Shown here piece after piece: positions 28,401 through 35,215 of a stretch of 64,000 nt of DNA. Location of the stretch: the NCBI GenBank assembly GCA_000437915.1, contig FR900999.1:1-64000 (forward strand), written 5' to 3'. The position numbers were made by a program, and so were the translations under genes. The stretch's first letter is position 1. Each line of letters starts with the position of its first letter. The stretch is from Subdoligranulum sp. CAG:314 (GTDB lineage: Bacteria; Bacillota; Clostridia; Christensenellales; CAG-314). The notes under the pieces are model-generated. The model was not told where the DNA came from. It worked only from the letters and a program-made list of their open reading frames with translations, and searched no databases.

Positions 28401-28816
28401 ATATGGTCGCGTTTCCTTATTTGTACGACGGCGGCGAAAGCGTTACGCTGTACGCAAGATGGGAAAACACCCGCAAGCAGGACGGCACCATGGATATTTG
28501 GGGCCTCGAGCTTGTCGAGGGACAAACCGTTTCCGTCACTATGGGAGCTTCCGTTTCGGTGGTATGGTTTACCTTTACTCCCGAAGAAGATTGCATGATG
28601 AAGCTCGGCGGACTTGACGGAATTGATTATTGGACTTATGTGCTTTTCGACAGGACAGGCATGGACATGACGCAGCCCGATTGGTGGATAGCTGTGCCCG
28701 ACATGGAAAGGAACGGCTACAAATTGAAGGGCGGAGTTACTTATTACATTTATGTCGAATGCGTCTGCGAAGACACCGAAATAAACTTTTTCCCGGATAT
28801 ATTCAGGGGCGAATAA
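25472..28816 (+). CDS. Giant lipoprotein with InlB-type and BspA-type repeats
   Basis: The 1114-residue protein begins with a signal peptide and lipobox SLASC (Cys25), so it is exported and lipid-anchored. Three InlB/Listeria-Bacteroides repeats (about residues 28-232, each ending like LYARF, LVATW, VRAEY) are followed by a long BspA-type leucine-rich region (about 235-900; units such as LEKIVFNGAVPELG). Another InlB repeat (FHGWYS...LYARW) and a C-terminal beta domain rich in Trp/Tyr follow. Such architectures are surface adhesins or ligand binders; the target is unknown. TTG 25472 has AAAGGAGG 8 bases upstream. A 5'-truncated paralogue lies at 31965-34661. Confidence 0.85.
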   Translation: MKKILRTVLISMAVLLVAMVSLASCGKRTYSVTFKSGTETVAVAETDKEGRIYPAYAECAEGVRFVGWYESEESTTPFDFEKEITSDKTLYARFASLTYEVKYDAGCEGLKAPVQESVNHDGTFTVKAAPERVGYEFKGWTDGSGLYFDGDVYVADSGTITLVATWEYRVLTVEFLDDKGEAFETKEVPYLGDAIPPSNAPHTYFAYEFVGWDLPTSALERVTEDLTVRAEYVYAPADESNFVFEETEDGEAYAVSAKEPYSLSGELALPKTYKGKPVREVAKNGFNHTSMEKLFIPSSYRTVKAEGFYGNSSLKAVYIEEGLETIEAFAFQSIGLVERFELPASLKNIKWHAFADLFNDMNGYLWLEDEQKQIMDEFAFTVAEGGNFVWDEELKCLYDKDYTKLIFVSPSLETLEVPVGVKEIYPSLCHNYLNLKTLNIAAHLKEIGPAAFSGAWGLTNLNIKGSVEKLWGTSYVSPDGVNVSNDGVFHDADLRSVVFPDGLKFIDGGTFFWNQNLEEITLPATVEYISEQAFDNNYSSIPGGTSEHVFKTYLANGGLKTIKLSNGATQTANGKYVFDGKSVIEKGAGANGGDFFIFYCMGAEGATYSIPEGVTKLNLFAFSENLYVETLIIPEGAEEIPCGFAMNAQKLKRVEIPASVKLINNEIPDGLWGNVMMWGSYGAFTSCANLTEIVFAENSSLEVIKQNSFLVIGAEKLELPASLTELESFSIYGENMTEVVVGEGNTYFKTVDGVLYSADGKKLILYPGGKQGETFTSPAGTETIGAGSFNNNYFLRKVIFSEGVVLLEPNAFNRCYNADYDEETWEILRKYGLKEVVLPSTLEYIGDLAFSSCNMLEKIVFNGAVPELGKEYGANALGTEDWETGEIVLFDNLKFEVPDQYIKDYYLAFYTYRPNYAKGFDEAKLPKVSYVFDSKGGSAIDGVSAVMVEKMPVPEKEGAYFHGWYSVDGTASGEWGDMVAFPYLYDGGESVTLYARWENTRKQDGTMDIWGLELVEGQTVSVTMGASVSVVWFTFTPEEDCMMKLGGLDGIDYWTYVLFDRTGMDMTQPDWWIAVPDMERNGYKLKGGVTYYIYVECVCEDTEINFFPDIFRGE
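25941..25978 (+). repeat. 38-bp block shared with truncated paralogue (copy 1)
   Basis: This stretch, encoding the end of an InlB repeat (GTITLVATWEYR), is identical base for base to 31966-32003, whereas the sequences on both sides differ. Confidence 0.9.
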
Positions 28817-28837
28817 AAACCCGGATTTTTTCATCGA

Positions 28838-28880
28838 GCAAAACAAAGAACACCCTTTTAGCGGGTGTTCTTTGTTTTGC
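28838..28880. terminator. Terminator of the lipoprotein gene
   Basis: A perfect 18-bp inverted repeat (28838-28855 with 28863-28880, 7-nt loop) has CTTTGTTTTG in its 3' arm. Confidence 0.85.
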
Positions 28881-29061
28881 GACAAAGGAAGCAGGCGCAG
28901 TTTTTTTGAAAAAAAGGAGCAAAGCGGATTTTGCTTTGACGTGGCACAGACAGCAGGATTTGTCCGGAGCGGAGCGGAGGGGAGGGAGCAAAGCGACCGA
29001 AACGAAATTCAACGGCTCCGCATACGCGAAAGGAAACGTCGGCAAGCAAAAGGAGAGAAAC

Positions 29062-29098
29062 AAAAAACACCCGTTTGGCGGGTGTTTTTTTGTTTTGC
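29062..29098. terminator. Terminator-like hairpin in repeat unit 2
   Basis: AAAAAACACCCG (29062-29073) pairs with CGGGTGTTTTTT (29079-29090). It has T/A tails both ways. Confidence 0.75.
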
Positions 29099-29271
29099 GA
29101 CTAAGGCGTCGCCGACGGTTTTTTTAAAATAGCAAAACGGACTTTGTTTTATAAGAAAGGTAGCAGGATTTGTCCGAGCGAAGCGAAGGGGAGGGAGCAA
29201 AGCGACCGAAACAAAATTCGACGGCTCCGCATACGCGAAAGAAAACGTCGGCAAGCAAAAGGAGAGAAACA

Positions 29272-29306
29272 AAAAAACACCCCGAAAGAGGTGTTTTTTG
29301 TTTTGC
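29272..29306 (-). terminator. Terminator of tRNA-Gln (repeat unit 3 hairpin)
   Basis: AAAAACACC (ending 29282) pairs with GGTGTTTTT (from 29290). On the minus strand a TTTTTTT run follows the stem, about 25 bp after the tRNA CCA. Confidence 0.75.
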
Positions 29307-29327
29307 GACTAAGGCGTCGCCGACGTG

Positions 29328-29403
29328 TGGCTAGGGTAGCAGGATTTGAACCTGCGAAATGACGGAGTCAGAATCCGTTGCCTTACCGCTTGGCTATACC
29401 CCA
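29328..29403 (-). tRNA. tRNA-Gln (anticodon CTG)
   Basis: The minus-strand cloverleaf has acceptor TGGGGTA (29397-29403) pairing with TACCCTA (29332-29338), anticodon stem ACGGA/TCCGT with loop TTCTGAC (CTG), T arm CAGGTTCAAATCCTG, and encoded CCA (29328-29330). The CUG anticodon reads CAG. Its 3' flank carries a tandem repeat that contains copies of its T-arm sequence. Confidence 0.95.
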
Positions 29404-29415
29404 ATGGACTTAAAC

Positions 29416-29444
29416 ATTATAATAACTTTCGCAGGACTTGTCAA
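29416..29444 (-). promoter_or_regulatory. Promoter of tRNA-Gln
   Basis: The minus-strand consensus is perfect: TTGACA (29439-29444), 17 bp, TATAAT (29416-29421), with the start about 6 bp before the tRNA. Confidence 0.9.
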
Positions 29445-29505
29445 CGATTTTTTCGGAATATAGCTATTTTTCTACGTTTGCAAAGCTTCAATCGGCTGTC
29501 AAAAG

Positions 29506-29534
29506 TTTGAAAGCTGCGGCAAATGTGCTATAAT
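29506..29534 (+). promoter_or_regulatory. Promoter of apbE fusion gene
   Basis: TTTGAA (29506-29511), 17 bp and TATAAT (29529-29534) lie only 12 bp before the ATG at 29547, leaving a leader of about 6 nt without a ribosome site. Confidence 0.65.
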
Positions 29535-29546
29535 ACTTAGACACTT

Positions 29547-31373
29547 ATGAAATACAAGCTCCTTTTTCTCCTGCTTGCCGTATTTTTTGCGTTATCGTCC
29601 TTGTGCGGCTGTGCGGGCGGCGAAAAAATTTATACCGCGTCCTTCGAGTCCTATGAATTTTTCGGGACGTATTGCTGCGTCAAAATTTTCGCAAAAAATC
29701 CCTCTCAGGCGCGAAAGGATGAAATGGACGAGACTCTCGAAGAAGTTAAAACGCTGCTTGAAGAAACGGACTGCGCTTTGAGCGCGTCGAGGGAGGGCAG
29801 CGACATCTACCGTTTCAACGCGGCGTCGGCGGGAGAAAGGATTGAGATAAGCCCCTTGACTTTTGCGGCGCTCAGTGAGAGTAAAAGGCTTTTTGAGGCG
29901 AGCGACGGGTTGTTTGACCCGACCGCAGCCGCTTCCGTGGACTTGTGGGGCTTTTCCTCGCGCTTCTACAACGGAGATGAAACTGAAATGCCTTACGACC
30001 GCGAAGAGGGGGTTTTGCCCGAACAAAGGTACGTGGAGGCGTTTGCGGAGCTAATCGATTTTTCCGCAGTGGAGTTCGGAGAGGATTTTTTGATTAAACC
30101 CTCAAAGACCGTTTCCGTGGACGGAACGGAGTTCGGAGTCATGCTGGACCTCGGAGCGGTGGGCAAAGGCTTTGCCGCCGACCGCGTGCGCAATCTGCTT
30201 TTGGAAAAGGGCGAAACCTACGCTTCTATAAACATCGGTCAAAGCAGTCTCGTGTTTCTTGACAGTCCTTTCGACGGGGGCTTTTCCGTCAGGATAAGAC
30301 ACCCGCGAAATCCGAGTCAGAGCGCGCTGATTCTGTCGGGGTTGGAAAACGTGAGCATAGGAATAAGCGGAGACTATCAGCGCTTTTTCGAGGCGGACGG
30401 AAAGAGATATTGCCATATCATAGACACGCGCACTGGGGTACCCGTGGACAGCGGAGTTATGAGCGCGGTCACGCTGTGCGACAACGGCGCGGCGGCGGAC
30501 GCGCTGAGCACGGTTTTCATGACCGAAAAGGCAGCCGTCGCAGACAAACTCGCCGAGCGCTTGCAGGGGGAGTCGGGGCTTTGCGGCTTTGCGGTTTTGA
30601 CAAGCCAAGGCGGAAAATACCTTGCGGCGGGAAACACGGATTTCGAGGTCGAGGGGGATTTTTTGCGCGCCGAGTTTTCCGCCTCCGACGACGGTCTGAA
30701 AATCGTCGCGTCAAATTACGCGGGACTGATTGCGGGCTTGGCTCTGCTTGTTGCCGCCGTTGCGCTTGTGATTTTGCTTGACGTCAGAAACCGCCGCGCA
30801 AAAAAAGCCGCGCAAAACGCGGAAGGGAGCGCAACGGATGAAGGCGGCTCGGTTGAAGGCGTCAAACCGTCGGGTGTTGTTTTTGACGGCGCGGCAGACA
30901 ACAAACGCGTTTCAAGGACGGATATAATAAAGGCTCAACGGCTTTTCCGCAAAAAGGATATGATAATTTTCGGAGCGCTGCTGCTTTGTATAATTCTGCT
31001 GTTCGGTTTTGTTGTGTTCGGAGCGCCGCGCGGCGCTTTAAGCGCTGTCGAAATTTATTTCGACGGAGAAAAAATTTTTTCTTACGACGTACAAACGGGC
31101 GGGTTCGAATGCAAAGACGGCTTTCACGGTCTCGCGACGGAGAAAATCGGCGACTCGCTTTTCGTATCGGTGGAGACCGAAAAGGGCTTCAACAAAATCG
31201 AAATCAAAAGCAACGGCGAAGCCAAAGTCGTTGAAAGCGACTGCCGCGGCGGACAGTGCGAAAGCTCCGCGTATGCGGTAAAGCGGTCGGGAGACGCGGT
31301 TTTGTGCGTCCCTCACGCCTTGAAGATTTTGGGCGTCGGAGAAAACGACAGGCAGGGAGAGGAGACGCTATGA
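29547..31373 (+). CDS. ApbE flavin transferase fused to NusG domain II
   Basis: The 608-residue lipoprotein (lipobox LCGC, Cys22) has an ApbE domain (about 35-355) with the family landmarks DLGAVGKGFAADRV, GQSSLVF, YCHIIDTRTGVPV and the metal-binding NGAAADALSTVFM. A membrane helix (LIAGLALLVAAVALVILL), a charged linker and a second helix follow, then an extracytoplasmic NusG domain II (DCRGGQCESSAYAVKR...VCVPHAL). ApbE attaches FMN to exported redox proteins. NusG-II domains accompany flavin or quinone redox proteins in Firmicutes. The fusion places both on one polypeptide. The stop overlaps the start of the Gx gene (ATGA). Confidence 0.85.
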   Translation: MKYKLLFLLLAVFFALSSLCGCAGGEKIYTASFESYEFFGTYCCVKIFAKNPSQARKDEMDETLEEVKTLLEETDCALSASREGSDIYRFNAASAGERIEISPLTFAALSESKRLFEASDGLFDPTAAASVDLWGFSSRFYNGDETEMPYDREEGVLPEQRYVEAFAELIDFSAVEFGEDFLIKPSKTVSVDGTEFGVMLDLGAVGKGFAADRVRNLLLEKGETYASINIGQSSLVFLDSPFDGGFSVRIRHPRNPSQSALILSGLENVSIGISGDYQRFFEADGKRYCHIIDTRTGVPVDSGVMSAVTLCDNGAAADALSTVFMTEKAAVADKLAERLQGESGLCGFAVLTSQGGKYLAAGNTDFEVEGDFLRAEFSASDDGLKIVASNYAGLIAGLALLVAAVALVILLDVRNRRAKKAAQNAEGSATDEGGSVEGVKPSGVVFDGAADNKRVSRTDIIKAQRLFRKKDMIIFGALLLCIILLFGFVVFGAPRGALSAVEIYFDGEKIFSYDVQTGGFECKDGFHGLATEKIGDSLFVSVETEKGFNKIEIKSNGEAKVVESDCRGGQCESSAYAVKRSGDAVLCVPHALKILGVGENDRQGEETL

Positions 31374-31909
31374 TGAACGTAAAAAAAATCGGAGCGGCAA
31401 AAATTGCGACTGCCGCCGTGTTGTCCGCCGCAGCGCTTGCCGTTTACGTTGTCGAAAGCCTTTTTCCGCCTCTGATTCTGCCCGGCGCGAAAATGGGGCT
31501 GTCAAACGTGTTTGTGCTGTTGGCTCTCGTATGCTTGGGGGTAGGCTACGCCTTTGCCGCGCTTGCCGTCAAAATCGCCGTGGGCAATCTGATTGTCGGC
31601 AATTTTTCGACTCTTATGTACAGTCTGCCCGCCGGAGTGATTTCGCTTGCCGTCATGTCGCTGTTGTTTTTCAACGGAAAATCCCGCTTCGGACTGATTG
31701 CTTTGAGCGTTGCGGGAGCGGTGGTTCACAATGCGGTTCAAAACGCGGTTTACGCTTTGGTCACGGATACGCCCGCCGTTTTGTCCCTCTTGCCTTACCT
31801 CGCGTTAATCGGGGTGTTGTCGGGAGCGATTGTCGGTGCGGCGACGTATTTCGCACTTAAAATCGTCCCCAAGTCCCAATGGCAAAGACTGCTCGACGGC
31901 GTCGGCTGA
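31370..31909 (+). CDS. Gx transporter / Hpre_diP_synt_I family membrane protein
   Basis: The 179-residue membrane protein has five or six helices and the family motif LPGAKMGLSNVFVLLAL, followed by a glycine- and alanine-rich second half (ALSVAGAVVHNAVQNAVYAL). The family is labelled heptaprenyl diphosphate synthase component I or Gx transporter, and resembles ECF S components. It regularly follows NusG-II/ApbE genes, as in Listeria-type flavin electron-transfer loci. GGAG lies 5-6 bases before ATG 31370 (8 before a second ATG at 31373). It is translationally coupled to the ApbE fusion. Confidence 0.8.
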   Translation: MMNVKKIGAAKIATAAVLSAAALAVYVVESLFPPLILPGAKMGLSNVFVLLALVCLGVGYAFAALAVKIAVGNLIVGNFSTLMYSLPAGVISLAVMSLLFFNGKSRFGLIALSVAGAVVHNAVQNAVYALVTDTPAVLSLLPYLALIGVLSGAIVGAATYFALKIVPKSQWQRLLDGVG

Positions 31910-31964
31910 AAATAAAAAAATTTTTTGCGCGAAAAAAGTTGACACGACGCTCGCGGAGGTTTAT

Positions 31965-34661
31965 GGCGGCACAATCACTCTTGTCGCCACTTGGGAGTAC
32001 AGACAGGTAGAAGTAAAATTCGTAGGTTACGACGGCGAAATAGTCAAAAAAGTGCCTTACGGTTCGGACGTGCTGCCGCCGGAGGATTTTGAGCTTCCGC
32101 ACCAATTGTTTTGCTATCGTCTGTCCGACTGGGAGGGGGACGGCGATATGACCGAAGTGACGGAAAACCTTACCTTCAACGCCGTTTACGAATATGCTCC
32201 TACGGCGGAAGAAAATTTTGAATTTACTTTAAACGACGACAAGCGGAGTTACAGCGTTGCAATCAAAGCAGGCTACGTGAGTTTTCCCGAGGGATTGGCT
32301 ATTCCTTGCGAGCACGACGGATTGCCCGTTACAAAAGTCGGCGACTGCGCTTGGCTTGAAGTAAACGGCGACGTTTACGTGCCGTCGTCGGTCAGGGAGC
32401 TGCTTGCAGGCGCCTTCGCGGGGCTTTCGGGAGCGTGGCGAATAATTGCGGCGGAGGGATTGGAAACGATAAACAACTACTCTTTCGCTTATATTACCGA
32501 TACGGACATACTGCTTCCCGCTTCCCTTGCCGAAATGAACGGAAAGCCTTTTTACGATACCTCTTTGTCATTGATAAGCTTTGCCGAGGGCGGCGCAAAT
32601 TTCAAAATAGAAAATGACGGTTTGTATTCCGCAGACGGAAAAACTCTTTATCTTGCGGACAGTTCCGTCGTTACGTTCACCGTTCCGCGGACGGTCGAGC
32701 GCCTTGCAGACGGATTGTTTGCCGACTTTCAGTCGCTGCAATCGGTTGTAGTCGATGCGGACTTGGAGACGCTGCCTACAAGCACGTTTTATCAGTGCGG
32801 CTCTCTTACAACCGTAGTATTCAACGGCGTTGTTAAAAAAGTGCTCGGTTTCAGAGAAAGCGAGAATATAACCGGCAACGAAAACGACGTCTATACCGAT
32901 GTAAACAATTTCGGCGCGTTTTTCAACTGCCGCTCTCTCAAATCGATTGTGTTCAAGGACGGTTTAGAATACATAGGCGACGGCGTTTTTACCACATTCG
33001 GAAGCGCTCTTGAAGAAATAAGCATACCCGCGTCGGTCAAAGAGATACATCCTTTCGCTTTTTCCGAAGCAAACTTTTATTTAGGCGGACTTAAAAAGAT
33101 AACGGTTTTCGGCGACACGACAAATTCGAGATATTATTCCGACGCCGATTCCGCCTTAATCGAGCGGAACGAAAACGGCGACAGGCTGCTTTTGTTTGCC
33201 AACGGCTCGCCGCTTACCGAGTATGTCGTGCCTGCGTCCGTTAAAGAGCTTGGCAGAAACTGTTTTTTCAGAAACGCCAACTTAGTCAAAGTAACCTTGC
33301 CGTCCGACATAACCGAGCTGCCGTACGGCTGTTTTGCGGTGTGTCTTTCACTCAAAGAAATCGTTCTTCCCGCTGCGTTGAGAAATGCGTCCTGCGACTC
33401 GGCGGACGGAGCGACGAACGGTTTTGTGGGCGGTTTGCAGCTCTCGGGCAAAAGCGGCGTGTTCAACAACTGCGAGTCGTTGGAAACGATTAATCTCGGC
33501 GATACCTCGCTTGAATACGTTCACGAGGGTATGTTTTCGTATTGCTCCAAGCTTAAAAGCGTCACTCTTCCCGCGACCGTCAGGGGAGTGGGAGCTTACG
33601 CTTTTGAAGGCTGTCCCGTAGAGGCTTACGCTTTGAGCGGAGAAAGCGGGTTTCTTTCCGTCGAGGAGGGCGTGCTTTACGACAAAGGAAAAACTTTGCT
33701 GATTGCTTACCCGCAAGGCAGAGAGGAGCAAGCCTTTACCGTGCCGGCAAGCGTTGCGGAGATTGCAGTCGGCGCATTTGCCGACAGTCTGCTCGAAACG
33801 GTAGAGTTTGGCGACGGCGTGGCGGTAATCGGAGAAGGAGCTTTTTCCTTTATGTCCGCGCTTAAACGTCTCACGGCGGGCAGCGGAGTTGAAAAAATCG
33901 GCGACGGCGCGTTTTTCAACTATTATTACGGCGGCGACGAAACGGATACGGAGGATAATGCAAACGACGTCCGATTTGTTTTCGGCGGTAGCGCTCCCGT
34001 ATTCGACGGTACGGAGTTTTTCCCTCAAAACGCAACGATAAAGGTGCCGACTGAGCATTTTGCGGGCTGGTACGCCAAGTTGTTTCCTTTCGGGCACTCC
34101 GTGCTGCTCGACAAAACGGGCGTGCCCGAGACGACGTTTGTGCTTGTCGGCGCGGACGGAAAAAGGGAGGAGCTTAAAGCGTTGGCAATAGACGTTATGC
34201 CTCTGCCCGACGGCGGCGCGTCGGGGAAATATTTTACCGGTTGGTTTTTTAAGGACGGAAGCGTAGACGGTGACTGGGGAACGGAGGCGGCGTTTCCTTT
34301 GGTAGGCGACGGCATTGAGACAACCGTTACCGTTTATTCAAGGTGGTCGGACGAGGCGCGGGAGGACGGAAGCTGCAAGGAATTTGCTTTCATTCTTACG
34401 GACGAAGCCAAAACTTTTACGCTCTCAAACGGCGTTTACGTTTTCAGATACGACTATAAAAAAACTGAGTTCGGCTTCCTGTCGTTGCAGTGTTCGCTCG
34501 AAGCGCTTGACTTCGCCTATATCTTTTCGGTAGAGGATGCGACGGGCAAAACGTATCATCCAAACGGAATTTTCGTCAACAGCCCGACGACGTTGTATTT
34601 CACTGTCGTTTTTTCCGATATGGAACAGACTTGCGATTGGGAGTTTTTTATCTCGCAATGA
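31965..34661 (+). pseudogene. 5'-truncated InlB/BspA repeat lipoprotein paralogue
   Basis: An open frame of about 899 codons encodes the end of an InlB repeat (GTITLVATWEYR), one further InlB repeat, a BspA-type leucine-rich region, a C-terminal InlB repeat (YFTGWFF...VYSRW) and a beta domain, the same order as the protein at 25472. It has no signal peptide, no start codon with a ribosome site and no promoter. Homology to the first copy begins abruptly at 31966, 57 bp after the Gx gene stop. The frame remains open, so loss is recent, or the junction is an assembly artefact. Any expression would be read-through from the apbE operon. Confidence 0.75.
31966..32003 (+). repeat. 38-bp block shared with full-length paralogue (copy 2)
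   Basis: Identical to 25941-25978 and lying exactly where recognisable homology starts. Upstream sequence is unrelated to the paralogue. Confidence 0.9.
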
Positions 34662-34725
34662 AATGTTGCGCTCAAACAAAAGTCGGGGTTTACCATAGGG
34701 AATTTTTGCCACAGTGAAAGAAGTA

Positions 34726-34770
34726 TAGCGCACTGTACCTTGCGAGCAAGGCAGTGCGCTAATTTATTTT
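34726..34770 (+). terminator. Terminator after the truncated lipoprotein
   Basis: TAGCGCACTG (34726-34735) pairs with CAGTGCGCTA (34752-34761), with an inner CCTTG/CAAGG stem, followed by ATTTATTTTA. Confidence 0.85.
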
Positions 34771-34796
34771 ACTTTCTAAATCATTTATTATATAAT
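34768..34796 (+). promoter_or_regulatory. Promoter of the small zinc-ribbon gene
   Basis: TTTACT (34768-34773), 17 bp and TATAAT (34791-34796) precede the ATG by 40 bp. Confidence 0.7.
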
Positions 34797-34836
34797 AACA
34801 GTAAGGTAAAAAGTAACTTAGTAAAGAGGTATTGAT

Positions 34837-35064
34837 ATGGTATGTCCTTATTGTAAGAAAAAAATGTCTGACGGTTATATTCCTGCAATTCAAACTGCTT
34901 TAATGTGGATTCCCGACAATGAGAAAGTGCCGCTATTTGTTTTTAGTAAAGCAAAAGGAGGCGTAAATTTAACAAAAGTTCCGTTTTTTAAAAGGCAAAA
35001 GGCAAAATCTTATTATTGTGGCAACTGCAAAATTGTGATTACTCCGGTAGTTGAAGAGTATTAA
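34837..35064 (+). CDS. DUF6487-like small zinc-ribbon protein
   Basis: The 75-residue protein has an N-terminal VCPYCKKKMSDGYI and a C-terminal YYCGNCKIVITP, which together form a four-cysteine zinc site around a beta core. The pattern is that of the DUF6487 family (PF20097-like), recalled rather than searched. Function is unknown. The gene and its flanks are clearly AT-richer than neighbours and it is a single-gene unit with its own promoter and terminator, suggesting independent acquisition. AGAGG lies about 7 bases before the ATG. Confidence 0.7.
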   Translation: MVCPYCKKKMSDGYIPAIQTALMWIPDNEKVPLFVFSKAKGGVNLTKVPFFKRQKAKSYYCGNCKIVITPVVEEY

Positions 35065-35132
35065 GACAAAGTTAGAAAATGAAAAAATAATTTAATGATA
35101 GGGAGACAAATTTTAATTCATTGAGTAAGAAT

Positions 35133-35173
35133 AAAAAAGAGCGGATATTTTCAAAAATCTCCGCTCTTTTTTT
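35133..35173. terminator. Bidirectional terminator
   Basis: AAAAAAGAGCGGA (35133-35145) pairs with TCCGCTCTTTTTTT (35160-35173). It serves the convergent DUF6487-like and CFI-box genes. Confidence 0.85.
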
Positions 35174-35215
35174 GATATCAATTTAAGAATTGCGCTTTTA
35201 CCCATGCTTTTTGTT

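Larger units (their letters stand above)
28874..29309. repeat. Tandem ~208-218-bp repeat next to tRNA-Gln
   Basis: The word GTTTTGCGAC recurs at 28874, 29092 and 29300. Each unit contains, in order, a copy of the tRNA T-arm word AGCAGGATTTG (28952-28962; 29162-29172), a GGGAGGGAGCAAAGCGACCG block, an AACGTCGGCAAGCAAAAGG block and a terminator-like hairpin with an AACACC...GGTGTT stem. The last unit ends with GGCGTCGCCGACG four bases from the tRNA CCA end. Confidence 0.88.
28817..29327. other. Non-coding repeat region between lipoprotein and tRNA-Gln
   Basis: This 510-bp stretch holds an 18-bp perfect inverted repeat acting as terminator and a tandem repeat of about 210 bp ending at tRNA-Gln. 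Short open frames in it give the same Arg/Lys-rich peptides in shifted phases and lack ribosome sites, so I consider it non-coding. Confidence 0.7.

Noticed and set aside
28838..29309. CRISPR-like array
   Set aside because: Units are about 210 bp with only two to three copies, no short constant repeat with unique spacers, and no cas genes nearby.
28872..29362. Short open frames in the tandem repeat near tRNA-Gln
   Set aside because: They encode the same Arg/Lys-rich peptides in several phases, read through terminator hairpins and even into the tRNA, and have no start signals.
31955..32010. GGAGG-TTT-ATG as a start for the truncated lipoprotein
   Set aside because: The ATG at 31963 is in a different frame from the repeats and hits TAG after 15 codons.
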